Origin: Sulfurovum sp.
Lineage (GTDB): Bacteria > Campylobacterota > Campylobacteria > Campylobacterales > Sulfurovaceae
Length of the DNA: 50,116 nt
Assembly (NCBI GenBank): GCA_012329065.1
Contig: JAAXPZ010000022.1
Location: 1 to 50,116 of the forward strand
Direction of reading: 5' to 3'
Shown here: piece by piece, positions 1 to 7,548 of the stretch
How the letters are laid out: each line of letters starts with the position of its first letter
Position numbering within the stretch: position 1 is the stretch's first letter
The notes under the pieces: generated by a model
What the model saw: the letters and a program-made list of their open reading frames with translations, nothing else
Database searches by the model: none
What the model was told of the DNA's origin: nothing
Program-made: the position numbers and the translations under genes

Positions 1-1676
1 AATCTACTAGCACTCCTAGAGTCATTCAAATCATTCAGTTCGTATACAGAGATGCCTCCCTCGCTAAACCCTTTCATCTCTATACGCCGCTTATTATAAT
101 CCATCTGCTTGAACGCAACCCTGATACCGTTTGCCAGTAGATATTCATGATAATCAAATTTCTTATGGTACTGCTTTTTCATCATTTTTTTAGGTACTAA
201 GGTATTAAAAAGCAACTTGGTGGGTAGCTCTTTCTCTAGAGAAAAGTTTTCTATATTTTTCCTGGCCTCTTTGATAGTAGAGAGAATTTTTCGCTTTGCT
301 ACTTGATTGCCCGTGCTGTTAACAAAGATTATTGCCTTATCCTGTAACGCTACAATTTTTTTAAATTTATTGTTGATATCTGCTAGGGCTATCTCGTCTA
401 TAAACCTCTTGTGTAGACTATACAATACTTCATAATCAACATAAGTACTACCACTCAAGTACGCGTTTGCAAGTGCAGATGCGATTGTTGAGGATTTTTG
501 TGATTTTATGCGTTTATAGCGGCTTTCATTTGCAGAGCTTAATCTTTTTTTGATAAGAGCAAGATCGCCATCAGAGAAACCGTGTTTATCAAAGCTCCAA
601 ATGAGTGCATAAAGTTCATTGAGGGCTGCAAGCTCATCGAGGCCATTATAATGAGCGACAAACTTATATCCGCCTCTTGATTCACCAATCGCCATACCTC
701 TCATGTAGATCCTTTTGGCTTTTGTATTGGCTTTGAGTATCTGCTCACTTGCTTTCATGTTAAAAAGTGCCGTCATCATACTCTCTACAAGACTCTGTCT
801 CAGATCTTTTTCTGTTTTTAGCTTATCGAGATTTTCAATGAATGTTATGTCCAAAAAGTTGGAAGTTGTTTCAGGATCAGTCACTATGCGGATTCTAGTA
901 CTGTTGTTTTCGGGAATACTTCTTGAAGCAGGCTGTCGAGTACTTCTATTTGTGAGTTCTGAAAAATATTCTTTGATTAACGACTCGATTTTAGTTGTGT
1001 TAAAGTCGCCTACTGCCACAAAATGCATCAGATTTGGTCTATACCAGTCGTTATAAAAGTCTATTGCTCTTTGGACAGGTACATTTCGTACGATATCCAA
1101 ATCTCCGATTGGCTCTCGTTCTAGATATTTTGAGTTGGCATACTTCATATCTTTTGTCTTGCGAAACAGTCTATAATTGACTGTATCTCTGCTTCTTGCC
1201 TCTTCGAGTATGACTCCTCTTTCTGCCTCAAAAGCCTCTTTGTCAAACACAAGACCATCTGCCCAATCTTTAAATATAAGGAAACTTTTCTCTAAATTAT
1301 TATTTCTTACGGGTACAGAAAGTTGATAAAGCGTTCTCTCGTATGAAGTACTTGCATTCAGATGTGATCCGAAGCTTACACCTATGGATTCCAAATATTG
1401 AATCAACTCATTTTTTTTGAAATTTTTTGAACCATTAAATGCCATATGCTCAACAAAATGTGCCAAACCCTTTTGGTCATCATCCTCCTCAAGTGATCCT
1501 GCTTTGACAACTAAACGGAACTCAGCTATCTCCTTTGGTTTGCTATTCTGCTTGATTTCATAAGTGAAACCATTCTCAAGCTTTCCTGTGATAACCGAAG
1601 GCTCTTTGGGTAATTCTTTTGCAGACAATAGAGTTGCAACACTAATGGCGAACAACAGACAAATCAATTTTTTCAT
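1..1676 (-). CDS. M16 family zinc metallopeptidase, partial at the left window edge
   Basis: This is the N-terminal 558 or so residues of a secreted or periplasmic insulinase/pitrilysin-type peptidase; the C-terminus lies outside the window. Residues 1-20 form a signal peptide. The inverted zinc motif HFVEH is at residues 73-77, and the expected distal glutamate lies in the stretch ERGVILEE at about residues 152-159. In this family the two histidines and the distal glutamate bind zinc and the glutamate within HFVEH is the catalytic base. The rest is consistent with repeated M16 domains. The start ATG is preceded by AAGGA at good spacing and overlaps the TAA of the decayed upstream ORF by one base (TAATG), so the two were once translationally coupled. 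Its substrate is unknown. Confidence 0.9.
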   Translation of the reverse strand, partial: MKKLICLLFAISVATLLSAKELPKEPSVITGKLENGFTYEIKQNSKPKEIAEFRLVVKAGSLEEDDDQKGLAHFVEHMAFNGSKNFKKNELIQYLESIGVSFGSHLNASTSYERTLYQLSVPVRNNNLEKSFLIFKDWADGLVFDKEAFEAERGVILEEARSRDTVNYRLFRKTKDMKYANSKYLEREPIGDLDIVRNVPVQRAIDFYNDWYRPNLMHFVAVGDFNTTKIESLIKEYFSELTNRSTRQPASRSIPENNSTRIRIVTDPETTSNFLDITFIENLDKLKTEKDLRQSLVESMMTALFNMKASEQILKANTKAKRIYMRGMAIGESRGGYKFVAHYNGLDELAALNELYALIWSFDKHGFSDGDLALIKKRLSSANESRYKRIKSQKSSTIASALANAYLSGSTYVDYEVLYSLHKRFIDEIALADINNKFKKIVALQDKAIIFVNSTGNQVAKRKILSTIKEARKNIENFSLEKELPTKLLFNTLVPKKMMKKQYHKKFDYHEYLLANGIRVAFKQMDYNKRRIEMKGFSEGGISVYELNDLNDSRSASR

Positions 1677-2005
1677 TAATTATTTCCTTTTTTATGTTTA
1701 AAGTTCCAAAACTTTCCAAATACAATCAGTGCAATAATACTATAAATACCGCCCGCGAATATAAACAAAGTAGGGAAAATTCCTTCTCTGTAAATACCTT
1801 TTTGTACCCTAATTACCAACAAATACAATAATGCCATGCATCCATAAAACAGATAAGCCTTAGGGCTAAACCCAAGCCATTCAAAGCTACGATAATACTC
1901 TTTTTCTCGTTCAATCTTGGTTATAAATGGAAAAAGGTATTTGTGTATCCAAAATTACAATTTTTTTCTATATAATGAACCCCATTTTTCAGACCAGTAA
2001 AACAA
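1676..2005 (-). pseudogene. Small membrane-protein gene interrupted by an in-frame stop
   Basis: Reading from a TTG at 2005, 16 codons lead into an in-frame TAA at 1955-1957. The same frame then stays open to a TAA that overlaps the M16 start. The sequence on both sides of the internal stop looks like one continuous protein: aromatic and basic residues, an amphipathic part (KIEREKEYYRSFEWLGF), then two hydrophobic segments and a basic tail. The first ATG after the stop is at 1837 and would leave only 53 residues, starting inside the conserved-looking part. I therefore read it as a decayed gene that was the upstream partner of the M16 peptidase. A short open stretch at 2025-2091 in another frame (ending LPKAS) may be the tail of a further truncated operon gene. 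The family is not recognised. Confidence 0.5.
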
Positions 2006-2062
2006 CTTTTCTTATTTCACCTCACTATGACGCTTTTGGTAACTTTATCTCTCCTTTTGGGG

Positions 2063-2290
2063 CTAAATTATTAGCAGTCTGAAGTTCTTATATCTATTAT
2101 ACTCTCCATCTTCATAAAACATCTCTACAGATTTATCTTTCATCTCTATAAATGCTGTATAGTTGAGTTTTGCTCTGGCTTGTGTGTATGCACTATTTGT
2201 CACGGTATATCCTATATCGCTATTGAGCGTCATATCGTTAAGACTGTTCTGTGAAGATTTACTTGATTTATAGGGATTTGTCGGTGGTTT
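2063..2290 (-). pseudogene. IS4-type (DDE) transposase N-terminal remnant
   Basis: An open frame of about 75 codons, bounded by stops, contains a segment beginning TNSAYTQARAKLNYTAFIE and continuing to YKNFRLL. This resembles the N-terminal part of IS4-family transposases, where a KSAFTQAR-KL-YTAFIEL stretch is followed by KGFRLLAIDGS. Here the frame stops just where the first catalytic DDE aspartate (AIDGS) should come, and no catalytic part follows, so the element is dead. Codons before the ATG at 2233 are less convincing. The remnant sits between the broken operon upstream of the M16 gene and the feo promoter, so it probably marks an old insertion and deletion. Confidence 0.55.
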
Positions 2291-2457
2291 TTAAGTCTTG
2301 TTTTTTTGTTGATTTTTTCAACTGCTTTTATGGATATATTCTTCTTTTTTAGCGCTTAGCTTAATGGTGTTGGGGGGCACCTCCAAAAATAAGTAAAAAG
2401 GGTACACAAAAATCATTCTAAAGCCTCGCGTTAGTGTTCTTCAAGAGTAATAAAATT

Positions 2458-2476
2458 GGTAATGATTGTCAATTAT
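2458..2476 (+). promoter_or_regulatory. Putative Fur box upstream of feoA
   Basis: The 19-mer GGTAATGATTGTCAATTAT matches the left 13 bases of the classical Fur consensus GATAATGATTATCATTATC at 11 positions; the right part matches poorly. Its place upstream of feoAB supports iron-responsive control by Fur. The call rests on similarity and context only. Confidence 0.5.
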
Positions 2477-2514
2477 TTTAACTGCCGTAAACACTCGTAT
2501 TTAAGTGGTTTTAT

Positions 2515-2520
2515 TATACT
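2515..2520 (+). promoter_or_regulatory. Likely -10 element of the feoAB promoter
   Basis: TATACT lies 44 bases before the feoA ATG, in AT-rich DNA without a clear -35 element. This is common in Campylobacterota, where sigma-70 promoters depend mainly on the -10 box. The Fur-like site lies about 40 bases further upstream. Confidence 0.4.
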
Positions 2521-2563
2521 ATACTGAAAATAATTATTAAATCTTATACTTAAAGGAACTCAA

Positions 2564-2842
2564 ATGGTTCATCATGGAGAACATGGCAAAAAACGCCATG
2601 GTAAAGGTCAAAAGCATAAAAGGCTAGATATGATTGAAGAGGGAGGGAAAGTAAAGATTTTAAACATATATACCTCTGGGAAGCTTATGCAAAAGCTTCT
2701 TGATATGGGCTTTATCATCGGATCAGAAATTATTGTTGTCAGAGAGGCTCCTCTGCGTGATCCCATGGAGCTAAAGATACATAATTACAATATCTCTCTA
2801 AGAAAAAGTGAAGCTGCACTTATAGAGGTGGAAGAAGTATGA
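2564..2842 (+). CDS. feoA: Ferrous iron transport protein A
   Basis: A 92-residue FeoA: a small SH3-like cytoplasmic protein that works with FeoB in ferrous iron uptake. The recognisable part runs from about residue 26 (KVKILNI...KLLDMGFIIGSEIIVVREAPLRDPMELKIHNYNISLRKSEA) and shows the usual LxxMGFxxGxxI and P--DP-E----Y-ISLRK--A signatures. The first 22 residues are an extra His/Lys/Gly-rich tail with six histidines, which could bind metal; that is inference. The start ATG follows AAAGGA at good spacing. The gene overlaps feoB by four bases (ATGA), so the two are translationally coupled. Confidence 0.95.
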   Translation: MVHHGEHGKKRHGKGQKHKRLDMIEEGGKVKILNIYTSGKLMQKLLDMGFIIGSEIIVVREAPLRDPMELKIHNYNISLRKSEAALIEVEEV

Positions 2843-5316
2843 GTGATATCAAGGTAGCACTATCAGGTCAGCCAAACTGTGGTAAATCCACCATTTTTAA
2901 CATGGTCAGTGGTATAGACCAGCACATCGCCAACTACCCTGGCGTAACCGTAGATAAAAAAACTGGTCATTTCAAATATGCTGATCACAAAATAGAGATG
3001 GTGGACTTGCCTGGCACATACTCTTTTAGCTCATATTCACTGGAGGAGAGAGTAGCAAAAGAGTTTATCATCGATGAAAGTCCAGATGTAATAGTAGATG
3101 TTGTTGATGCTTCAAATATCAAAAGAAATCTCTACCTGACTTTTCAACTCCTCGAAATTGGTATACCTGTAGTCGTGGTACTCAACATGATGGATGTAGC
3201 AGAACGAAGAGGCATAGATATAGACAGTGCCAAGATCTCTGAAATGTTAGGCTGTAAGGTGATAGAGGCAAGTGGTGCCAAGGGCATAGGTGGTGAAGAG
3301 ATCATGAAGGCTATAGTGGATACTGCAAAAGCTAAAAAGAATTATGAGGATTTCAAAATTCACTATGAAGAGCTTGAACCACATATCAAAGCTATCGAAG
3401 ACAAAATATCAGACACATCTTTGTCACTAAACAAGAGATGGATGGCAATCAAAGTATTGGAGGGTGATGTAACTATATTGTCTCATCTAGAAAAAGAATT
3501 TCCCGATATCAAAGATGCGGCTGATCATGAGATAAATAAATTTCATTCCCTGTACGACAAAGATACAGTCGCTTTTTTGGCGACCTTTAGATATGACTCT
3601 GCTGATATAATATACCACAAAGCCATAGTTGAGAAAAATGCAGGCAAGGAAACACTTACAGACAAGGCAGACAAGATTGTACTAAACAGATGGCTGGCAC
3701 TACCTATATTGTTCGCCATCATGTTCTTAGTGTATCAGCTTTCCATAGTGGGTGGCTACAAGCTTACTGATTACACTTGGCCACTTCTTGCAGCTGTCAA
3801 AAACTTCGTATTGGACATCTCTCCTGCCCCTTACCTGACCGATGTACCCATGATAACCGACTTCGCCTTGTGGATGATCAACAGTGCAAATGCCCTGATG
3901 AACTATATACCTATATTCTTCATACTCTTTGCACTCATAGCTATCATGGAAGATATAGGGTATATGCCTAGAATGGCATTTATTCTAGATAGACTCTTTA
4001 GAAAGTTCGGCTTGCATGGTCAATCAACACTGCCTCTGGTTTTGGGTGGGGCTTTTGTGGGTGGCTGTGCAGTTCCAGGAGTGATGGCTACCAAAGGTAT
4101 AGCAGATGATAGGGCCAGAATGGCGACCATACTGACAGTTCCATATATGAATTGCTTGGCAAAAGTACCGTTCTATACACTTCTTTTGGGTGCATTTTTT
4201 GTCTCCAGCATGTCTCTGATGATGCTATACATCTCTACTGTCACTATCTTTACTGCGCTTATAGCATCCAAGATACTCACAAGTACTTTTCTAAATACAA
4301 GAGAGACAGCGCCTTTCTTGATGGAGCTTCCGCCGTACCATGCACCAACCTTCAAAGGTGTGATCTTAAGTGCTACTCAAAGAGTATGGGTCTATATATA
4401 CAAAGTGCTAACGATTGTATTGGCAGTTGCTGTTGTTTTGTTTGCTATGCTACAGTTTCCAGGTATCAATAAAGATACCAAGATACAGTATGATAAAGAA
4501 TTAGAAAAAGCTCTAGTAGTATTTGATAAAAAAGTCAAAAAAAGCAAATATCATGGGCAGGTAGATACCAAAGATGAAATAGCCGACTTATTGAACTACT
4601 ATGATAGCTATAGAGCAAAAAGAATGGCGACCACCTCTAAAGGAGGTGCTGCATCTATAGATGAAAAATATAAAACCAAAAATGCAGACTTTTTTAACTT
4701 TATCAAACCAAGAAAAGACAAAGAGGCCAAAAAAGTAAATAGGGCTCTTAGAAAACTTGCGAAATCAAGAAACAGAATATTGCGAAATATGAAAAATGAA
4801 AAAGTAGAAAATTCTCTTTTGGGAATGGCGGGTAAATCGGTTGAGCCGTTGACTAAATATGCTGGGTTTGATTGGAAAATCAATGTAGCATTCCTGAGCT
4901 CATTTGCAGCCAGAGAGAGTGCGGTGGCAACACTGGGATCTCTCTATGAGAACAATCAAGCAGACTCCCAAAGAGCTGAAGAAGCGATGGCACAAAACAG
5001 TGGATACACTCCTCTTCATGCTGTAGCGATCATCATCTTTATGCTCCTTACTCCTCCTTGTATAGCTACTATGATAGTAGTAAAAATGCAAACAAATAGC
5101 TATAGATGGATGTTTTTTGCTATATTTTTCCCTGTATTTTTGGGTGTAGCGATATCTTCGCTCGTATTTATTCTTGGAAGTAAATATGACTGGGGTGGAG
5201 TAGAGGCGATGTCATATTTTTATTTTTCTGTGGTTGCTATAGCACTAGCTCTAGGGTTTTATCCCTCCAAAAAGAAAAACTGGACAGGAGGCTTAAGGGC
5301 AGATATCAATAAATAG
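2839..5316 (+). CDS. feoB: Ferrous iron transporter FeoB, GTPase-permease
   Basis: FeoB moves Fe(II) across the inner membrane and couples this to an N-terminal G-protein domain. The G1 loop GQPNCGKS is at residues 10-17, the G2 threonine at about 37 (YPGVTVDK), G3 DLPG at 56-59 and G4 NMMD near 115, followed by a helical spacer. From about residue 285 a polytopic membrane part carries the two Gate modules (GGAFVGGCAVPGVMATKG and FAARESAVATLGS). At 825 residues it is longer than E. coli FeoB (773). The extra length is a highly charged Lys-rich segment at about residues 544-660, between membrane segments. It follows feoA with a four-base overlap. About 75 bases after its stop a new promoter drives the accessory genes. 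Confidence 0.96.
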   Translation: MSDIKVALSGQPNCGKSTIFNMVSGIDQHIANYPGVTVDKKTGHFKYADHKIEMVDLPGTYSFSSYSLEERVAKEFIIDESPDVIVDVVDASNIKRNLYLTFQLLEIGIPVVVVLNMMDVAERRGIDIDSAKISEMLGCKVIEASGAKGIGGEEIMKAIVDTAKAKKNYEDFKIHYEELEPHIKAIEDKISDTSLSLNKRWMAIKVLEGDVTILSHLEKEFPDIKDAADHEINKFHSLYDKDTVAFLATFRYDSADIIYHKAIVEKNAGKETLTDKADKIVLNRWLALPILFAIMFLVYQLSIVGGYKLTDYTWPLLAAVKNFVLDISPAPYLTDVPMITDFALWMINSANALMNYIPIFFILFALIAIMEDIGYMPRMAFILDRLFRKFGLHGQSTLPLVLGGAFVGGCAVPGVMATKGIADDRARMATILTVPYMNCLAKVPFYTLLLGAFFVSSMSLMMLYISTVTIFTALIASKILTSTFLNTRETAPFLMELPPYHAPTFKGVILSATQRVWVYIYKVLTIVLAVAVVLFAMLQFPGINKDTKIQYDKELEKALVVFDKKVKKSKYHGQVDTKDEIADLLNYYDSYRAKRMATTSKGGAASIDEKYKTKNADFFNFIKPRKDKEAKKVNRALRKLAKSRNRILRNMKNEKVENSLLGMAGKSVEPLTKYAGFDWKINVAFLSSFAARESAVATLGSLYENNQADSQRAEEAMAQNSGYTPLHAVAIIIFMLLTPPCIATMIVVKMQTNSYRWMFFAIFFPVFLGVAISSLVFILGSKYDWGGVEAMSYFYFSVVAIALALGFYPSKKKNWTGGLRADINK

Positions 5317-5344
5317 TTATAGAATATGGCTAATTGTTATAGTT

Positions 5345-5367
5345 TTGATAATCAATTATGGTATAAT
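5345..5367 (+). promoter_or_regulatory. Promoter with overlapping Fur-like dyad, for the accessory metal genes
   Basis: A TATAAT hexamer at 5362-5367 forms a good -10 element. Immediately upstream, 5345-5355 is a perfect short palindrome TTGATAATCAA set in a GATAATCAATTAT context that resembles half of a Fur box. The site would cover the spacer/-35 region, which suits repression. Transcription would start near 5374, giving a leader of about 75 bases that contains the dyad at 5391-5420. Fur binding is inferred. Confidence 0.5.
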
Positions 5368-5390
5368 ACCAAATTCGGTTTAGTTAGGTT

Positions 5391-5420
5391 TATTTGTATA
5401 AATTGAAAATTATACAAATA
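5391..5420 (+). repeat. Perfect 11-bp inverted repeat in the leader of the 5450 gene
   Basis: TATTTGTATAA (5391-5401) and TTATACAAATA (5410-5420) are exact reverse complements separated by eight bases. The dyad lies between the predicted transcription start and the Shine-Dalgarno AAAGGA of the next gene. It could be an operator for a dimeric regulator or an AU-rich hairpin in the leader. No T-run follows, so it is not a typical terminator. Confidence 0.7.
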
Positions 5421-5449
5421 TGGTTATTACTCTCAATAAAGGATTTAAG

Positions 5450-5752
5450 ATGTTAAAGAAAATTATATTTGCTAGTTTGCTTACAACTGCTTCACTTTTT
5501 GCACATTCGGCTATCATGAGTTGTTTTGACAATGGTGATGGAACTATCACTTGTGAAGGTGGATTTAGTGACGGAAGCAGTGCATCAGGTGTCAAGTTCA
5601 AAGTCATGCAAGACAAGAAGGTTGTTTTTTCTGCAAAAATGAGCGAGGATAGTGAAGTTACATTCAAGAAGCCAAAGGGTGATTATACTGCTGTTTTTGA
5701 TGCAGGAGAAGGTCATCAGGTTCTCGTAAGAGGTGCTGATATTACTGAATAG
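5450..5752 (+). CDS. Small secreted protein with His at the predicted mature N-terminus
   Basis: A 100-residue exported protein. The ATG at 5450 is chosen because AAAGGA precedes it at six bases and a normal signal peptide follows at once (MLKKIIFASLLTTASLFA); an upstream ATG in frame at 5420 would spoil that. Cleavage after Ala18 would leave His19 as the first residue. The mature part has two cysteines (about residues 24 and 34) and an acidic, beta-rich sequence ending YTAVFDAGEGHQVLVRG. This end resembles the small periplasmic accessory proteins of nickel/cobalt uptake systems (NikL/CbiL-like), but that is from memory and weak. It lies between feoB and the DUF4198-type gene, which suggests periplasmic metal handling. 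Confidence 0.75.
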   Translation: MLKKIIFASLLTTASLFAHSAIMSCFDNGDGTITCEGGFSDGSSASGVKFKVMQDKKVVFSAKMSEDSEVTFKKPKGDYTAVFDAGEGHQVLVRGADITE

Positions 5753-5823
5753 TATTACATGGTAATAGATTAAATATTAGATCGATACAGAATGAAGGCT
5801 ATTAAACATAAAAAGGAAGAATA

Positions 5824-6654
5824 ATGAATAAAACAGTTTTGACAACAGCTATAGCGGCAACAGTACTTACTACAGGAGCATTTGCACATTTTCAAATGCT
5901 CTACACTCCAAATACAGCACTGACAAAAGGTGGTACCGTAGAGCTTTTACATGCGTTTACTCACCCTTTTGCAGATGAACATACTATGGATATGGGCAAG
6001 CAGCATGACAGCAAAGAGTTCACAGCACCATTAGAGTTTTTCGTAATCAACAAAGAGAAGAAAACAGATCTCCTAAGCACCCTAAAAGATATCACATTCA
6101 AAGGATCTCACAATACTGCCCACGCTTACAGATCACAGTATAAAGCTAGAAGAATGGGTGACCATGTCTTAGTAATGGTGCCAGCACCTTATTATGAGAA
6201 AAACGAAGATGTTTATATCCAGCAGGTTACTAAAAGTATCATTAATGTAGCAGGTGCTCCTACTGATTGGGATGCACCTGCTGGTCTCAAGACAGAGATT
6301 GTGCCTCTGGTAAAACCATATGCCATCTGGGAAGGCAGTAACTTTACTGGAATAGTCATGAGTAACGGCAAGCCAGTACCATTTGCTGAGATAGAGGTAG
6401 AGTATCTAAACAGAGATGTAGACCTCAAAGCCAATGCTATGGGTAAATCAAGATATGAAGCCCCTCAGGACAGCTTTGTGACTATGGGCATGAAAGCCAA
6501 TAAAGATGGTGAGTTTACTTTCTCTATCCCAAAAGCTGGTTTCTGGGGATTTTGTGCACTAGGCTCTGGTCCCGACAAAGAGTATAAAGGCAAAGAACTA
6601 AGCCAAGATGCAGTTATCTGGGTAGAAGCCAAAGCAATGAAGCCTGCCAAATAG
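5824..6654 (+). CDS. DUF4198-type periplasmic metal-uptake accessory protein
   Basis: A 276-residue exported protein with a clear signal peptide and predicted cleavage at AFA-HF, so the mature chain begins with His22. The sequence matches the pattern of DUF4198 proteins, often named after the nickel transport NikM/NikK periplasmic part: an early AHFQML motif, a first beta domain rich in histidine (LLHAFTHPFADEHTMDMGKQHD), then an Ig-like C-terminal half with the segment VKPYAIWEGSNFTGIVMSNGKPVPFAEIEVEY and a GEFTFSIPKAGFWGF motif. In known family members an N-terminal histidine takes part in metal binding. The start follows AAAAAGGA. Neighbours (feoAB upstream, Cys-rich peptide and ABC genes downstream) point to iron or another divalent metal. 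Confidence 0.8.
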   Translation: MNKTVLTTAIAATVLTTGAFAHFQMLYTPNTALTKGGTVELLHAFTHPFADEHTMDMGKQHDSKEFTAPLEFFVINKEKKTDLLSTLKDITFKGSHNTAHAYRSQYKARRMGDHVLVMVPAPYYEKNEDVYIQQVTKSIINVAGAPTDWDAPAGLKTEIVPLVKPYAIWEGSNFTGIVMSNGKPVPFAEIEVEYLNRDVDLKANAMGKSRYEAPQDSFVTMGMKANKDGEFTFSIPKAGFWGFCALGSGPDKEYKGKELSQDAVIWVEAKAMKPAK

Positions 6655-6659
6655 AATTT

Positions 6660-6718
6660 GTAGGTTTTTAGAGAGTCGTATAGGCATGCGGCTTTCTATA
6701 AAGCTTACAATTACCTAC
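6660..6718 (+). repeat. Intercistronic stem-loop
   Basis: An outer stem GTAGGT (6660-6665) / ACCTAC (6713-6718) encloses an inner stem AGAGAGTCG (6670-6678) / CGGCTTTCT (6689-6697) that pairs with two wobble pairs. It fills the gap between the DUF4198-type gene and the Cys-rich peptide gene. With no U-run after it, it more likely stabilises or processes the upstream mRNA than ends transcription. Confidence 0.55.
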
Positions 6719-6731
6719 AAAAGGACTTAAG

Positions 6732-6842
6732 ATGGAAACTGCTTTTTTGATAGTAGTAACTTTGGGTGCACTATATTTTTTATATGTCAAACTTGTCAAA
6801 AACAGAGGATGTGACGGAGACTGCAACTGTGGCAAGAAATAA
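6732..6842 (+). CDS. FeoB-associated Cys-rich membrane peptide
   Basis: A 36-residue peptide beginning METAFLIVVTLGALYFLYVK and ending with a basic, Cys-rich tail (Cys27, Cys31, Cys33). A single N-terminal membrane segment followed by a CxxxCxC cluster is the layout of the FeoB-associated Cys-rich membrane protein family, normally encoded directly after feoB. Here it sits about 1.4 kb downstream of feoB, after the two secreted proteins. AAAGGA precedes the ATG at a suitable distance. Its role in the family is not well defined; a membrane-anchored Fe(II) or redox function near the Feo complex is inferred. Its end overlaps the likely GTG start of the ABC ATPase by 14 bases. Confidence 0.82.
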   Translation: METAFLIVVTLGALYFLYVKLVKNRGCDGDCNCGKK

Positions 6843-7548
6843 AGTAATAGAAATAAAAGGCCTGTCCCATAGCTATGGGACAAAAACTATCTATGAAAAT
6901 CTAAATATTGATATTTACGAAGGTAGCGTTTTTGGTCTTTTGGGCAAAAATGGTGTTGGAAAATCAACACTTATTAATATACTTATGGGCTACCTCAAGC
7001 CAAATGCGGGAGAATGCCTCATACTTGGTGAGACATCACATGATCTATCAGCAGGAACAAAAGAAAAAATTGCACTACTACATGAAGGCTTCGTCACATA
7101 TGACTTTATGACTATTGAAGAGATAGAAAAATTTTTTGCACCTTTTTACAAAAAATGGGAAAAAGAACTATTTTATAGCTTAGTTGACCTCATGAAACTT
7201 GACTATACGCAAAAGGTCAGCTCTCTATCATTTGGACAAAAATCTCAAGTAGTGCTAGGCTCTTTGTTTGCACAAGACGCAGATATATTAATGCTGGATG
7301 ACTACTCTATGGGTCTTGATGCTGGATACAGAAGACTGTTCATAAATTATCTAAAAGACTATATAAAAGGCACTTCTAAAACTATCTTGGTTACTTCTCA
7401 TGTCATGAGCGATTTGGAGCATCTGATAGATGACATGGTCATAGTCCAAAGAGGTGGCATTATACACGAAGACACGATGGAAAATTTCAATAATGACAAG
7501 TCGACAACATTTGAAGATAAATTTTTAGACCTAGTGGGAATGTACTAA
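6829..7548 (+). CDS. ABC transporter ATP-binding protein
   Basis: A 239-residue ABC ATPase. Counted from the GTG at 6829, Walker A (GKNGVGKS) is at residues 39-46, the signature is LSFGQK and Walker B is ILMLDDYSMGLD, with a switch His in VTSHVMSD. The residue after the Walker B aspartate is Asp, not the usual catalytic Glu, and the usual Pro-Thr/Ser is Tyr-Ser. The GTG is chosen because GGAG lies nine bases upstream and the domain then starts at a normal distance; in-frame alternatives are GTG 6766 and ATG 6784. The stop overlaps the permease ATG (TAATG), so the two form one transporter. The direction of transport and the substrate are not shown. Confidence 0.85.
   Translation: MARNKVIEIKGLSHSYGTKTIYENLNIDIYEGSVFGLLGKNGVGKSTLINILMGYLKPNAGECLILGETSHDLSAGTKEKIALLHEGFVTYDFMTIEEIEKFFAPFYKKWEKELFYSLVDLMKLDYTQKVSSLSFGQKSQVVLGSLFAQDADILMLDDYSMGLDAGYRRLFINYLKDYIKGTSKTILVTSHVMSDLEHLIDDMVIVQRGGIIHEDTMENFNNDKSTTFEDKFLDLVGMY

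Larger units (their letters stand above)
2291..2563. other. Intergenic stretch upstream of feoA
   Basis: Together with the remnant at 2063-2290 this fills the gap before feoA. No credible ORF is seen. It holds a G-rich stretch with a small GGTG/CACC inverted repeat near 2368-2384, a Fur-like site at 2458-2476 and a likely -10 element at 2515-2520. Confidence 0.5.

Noticed and set aside
715-1056. Open frame of 113 codons on the plus strand
   Set aside because: It lies opposite the M16 peptidase, has no ribosome-binding site and no protein-like features; it is a shadow of the minus-strand gene.
2360-2400. G-rich stretch GGTGTTGGGGGGCACCTCC as a terminator or IS end
   Set aside because: The stem is only four pairs, there is no T-run, and no matching second end was found at the other side of the transposase remnant.
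4152-4472. Open frames of 60-106 codons inside feoB on both strands
   Set aside because: They overlap the FeoB membrane-coding part in other frames and have no start signals.
6766-6828. Longer N-terminus of the ABC ATPase from GTG 6766
   Set aside because: It would overlap the Cys-rich peptide gene fully and adds a non-conserved stretch without a ribosome-binding site; GTG 6829 has GGAG at the right distance.
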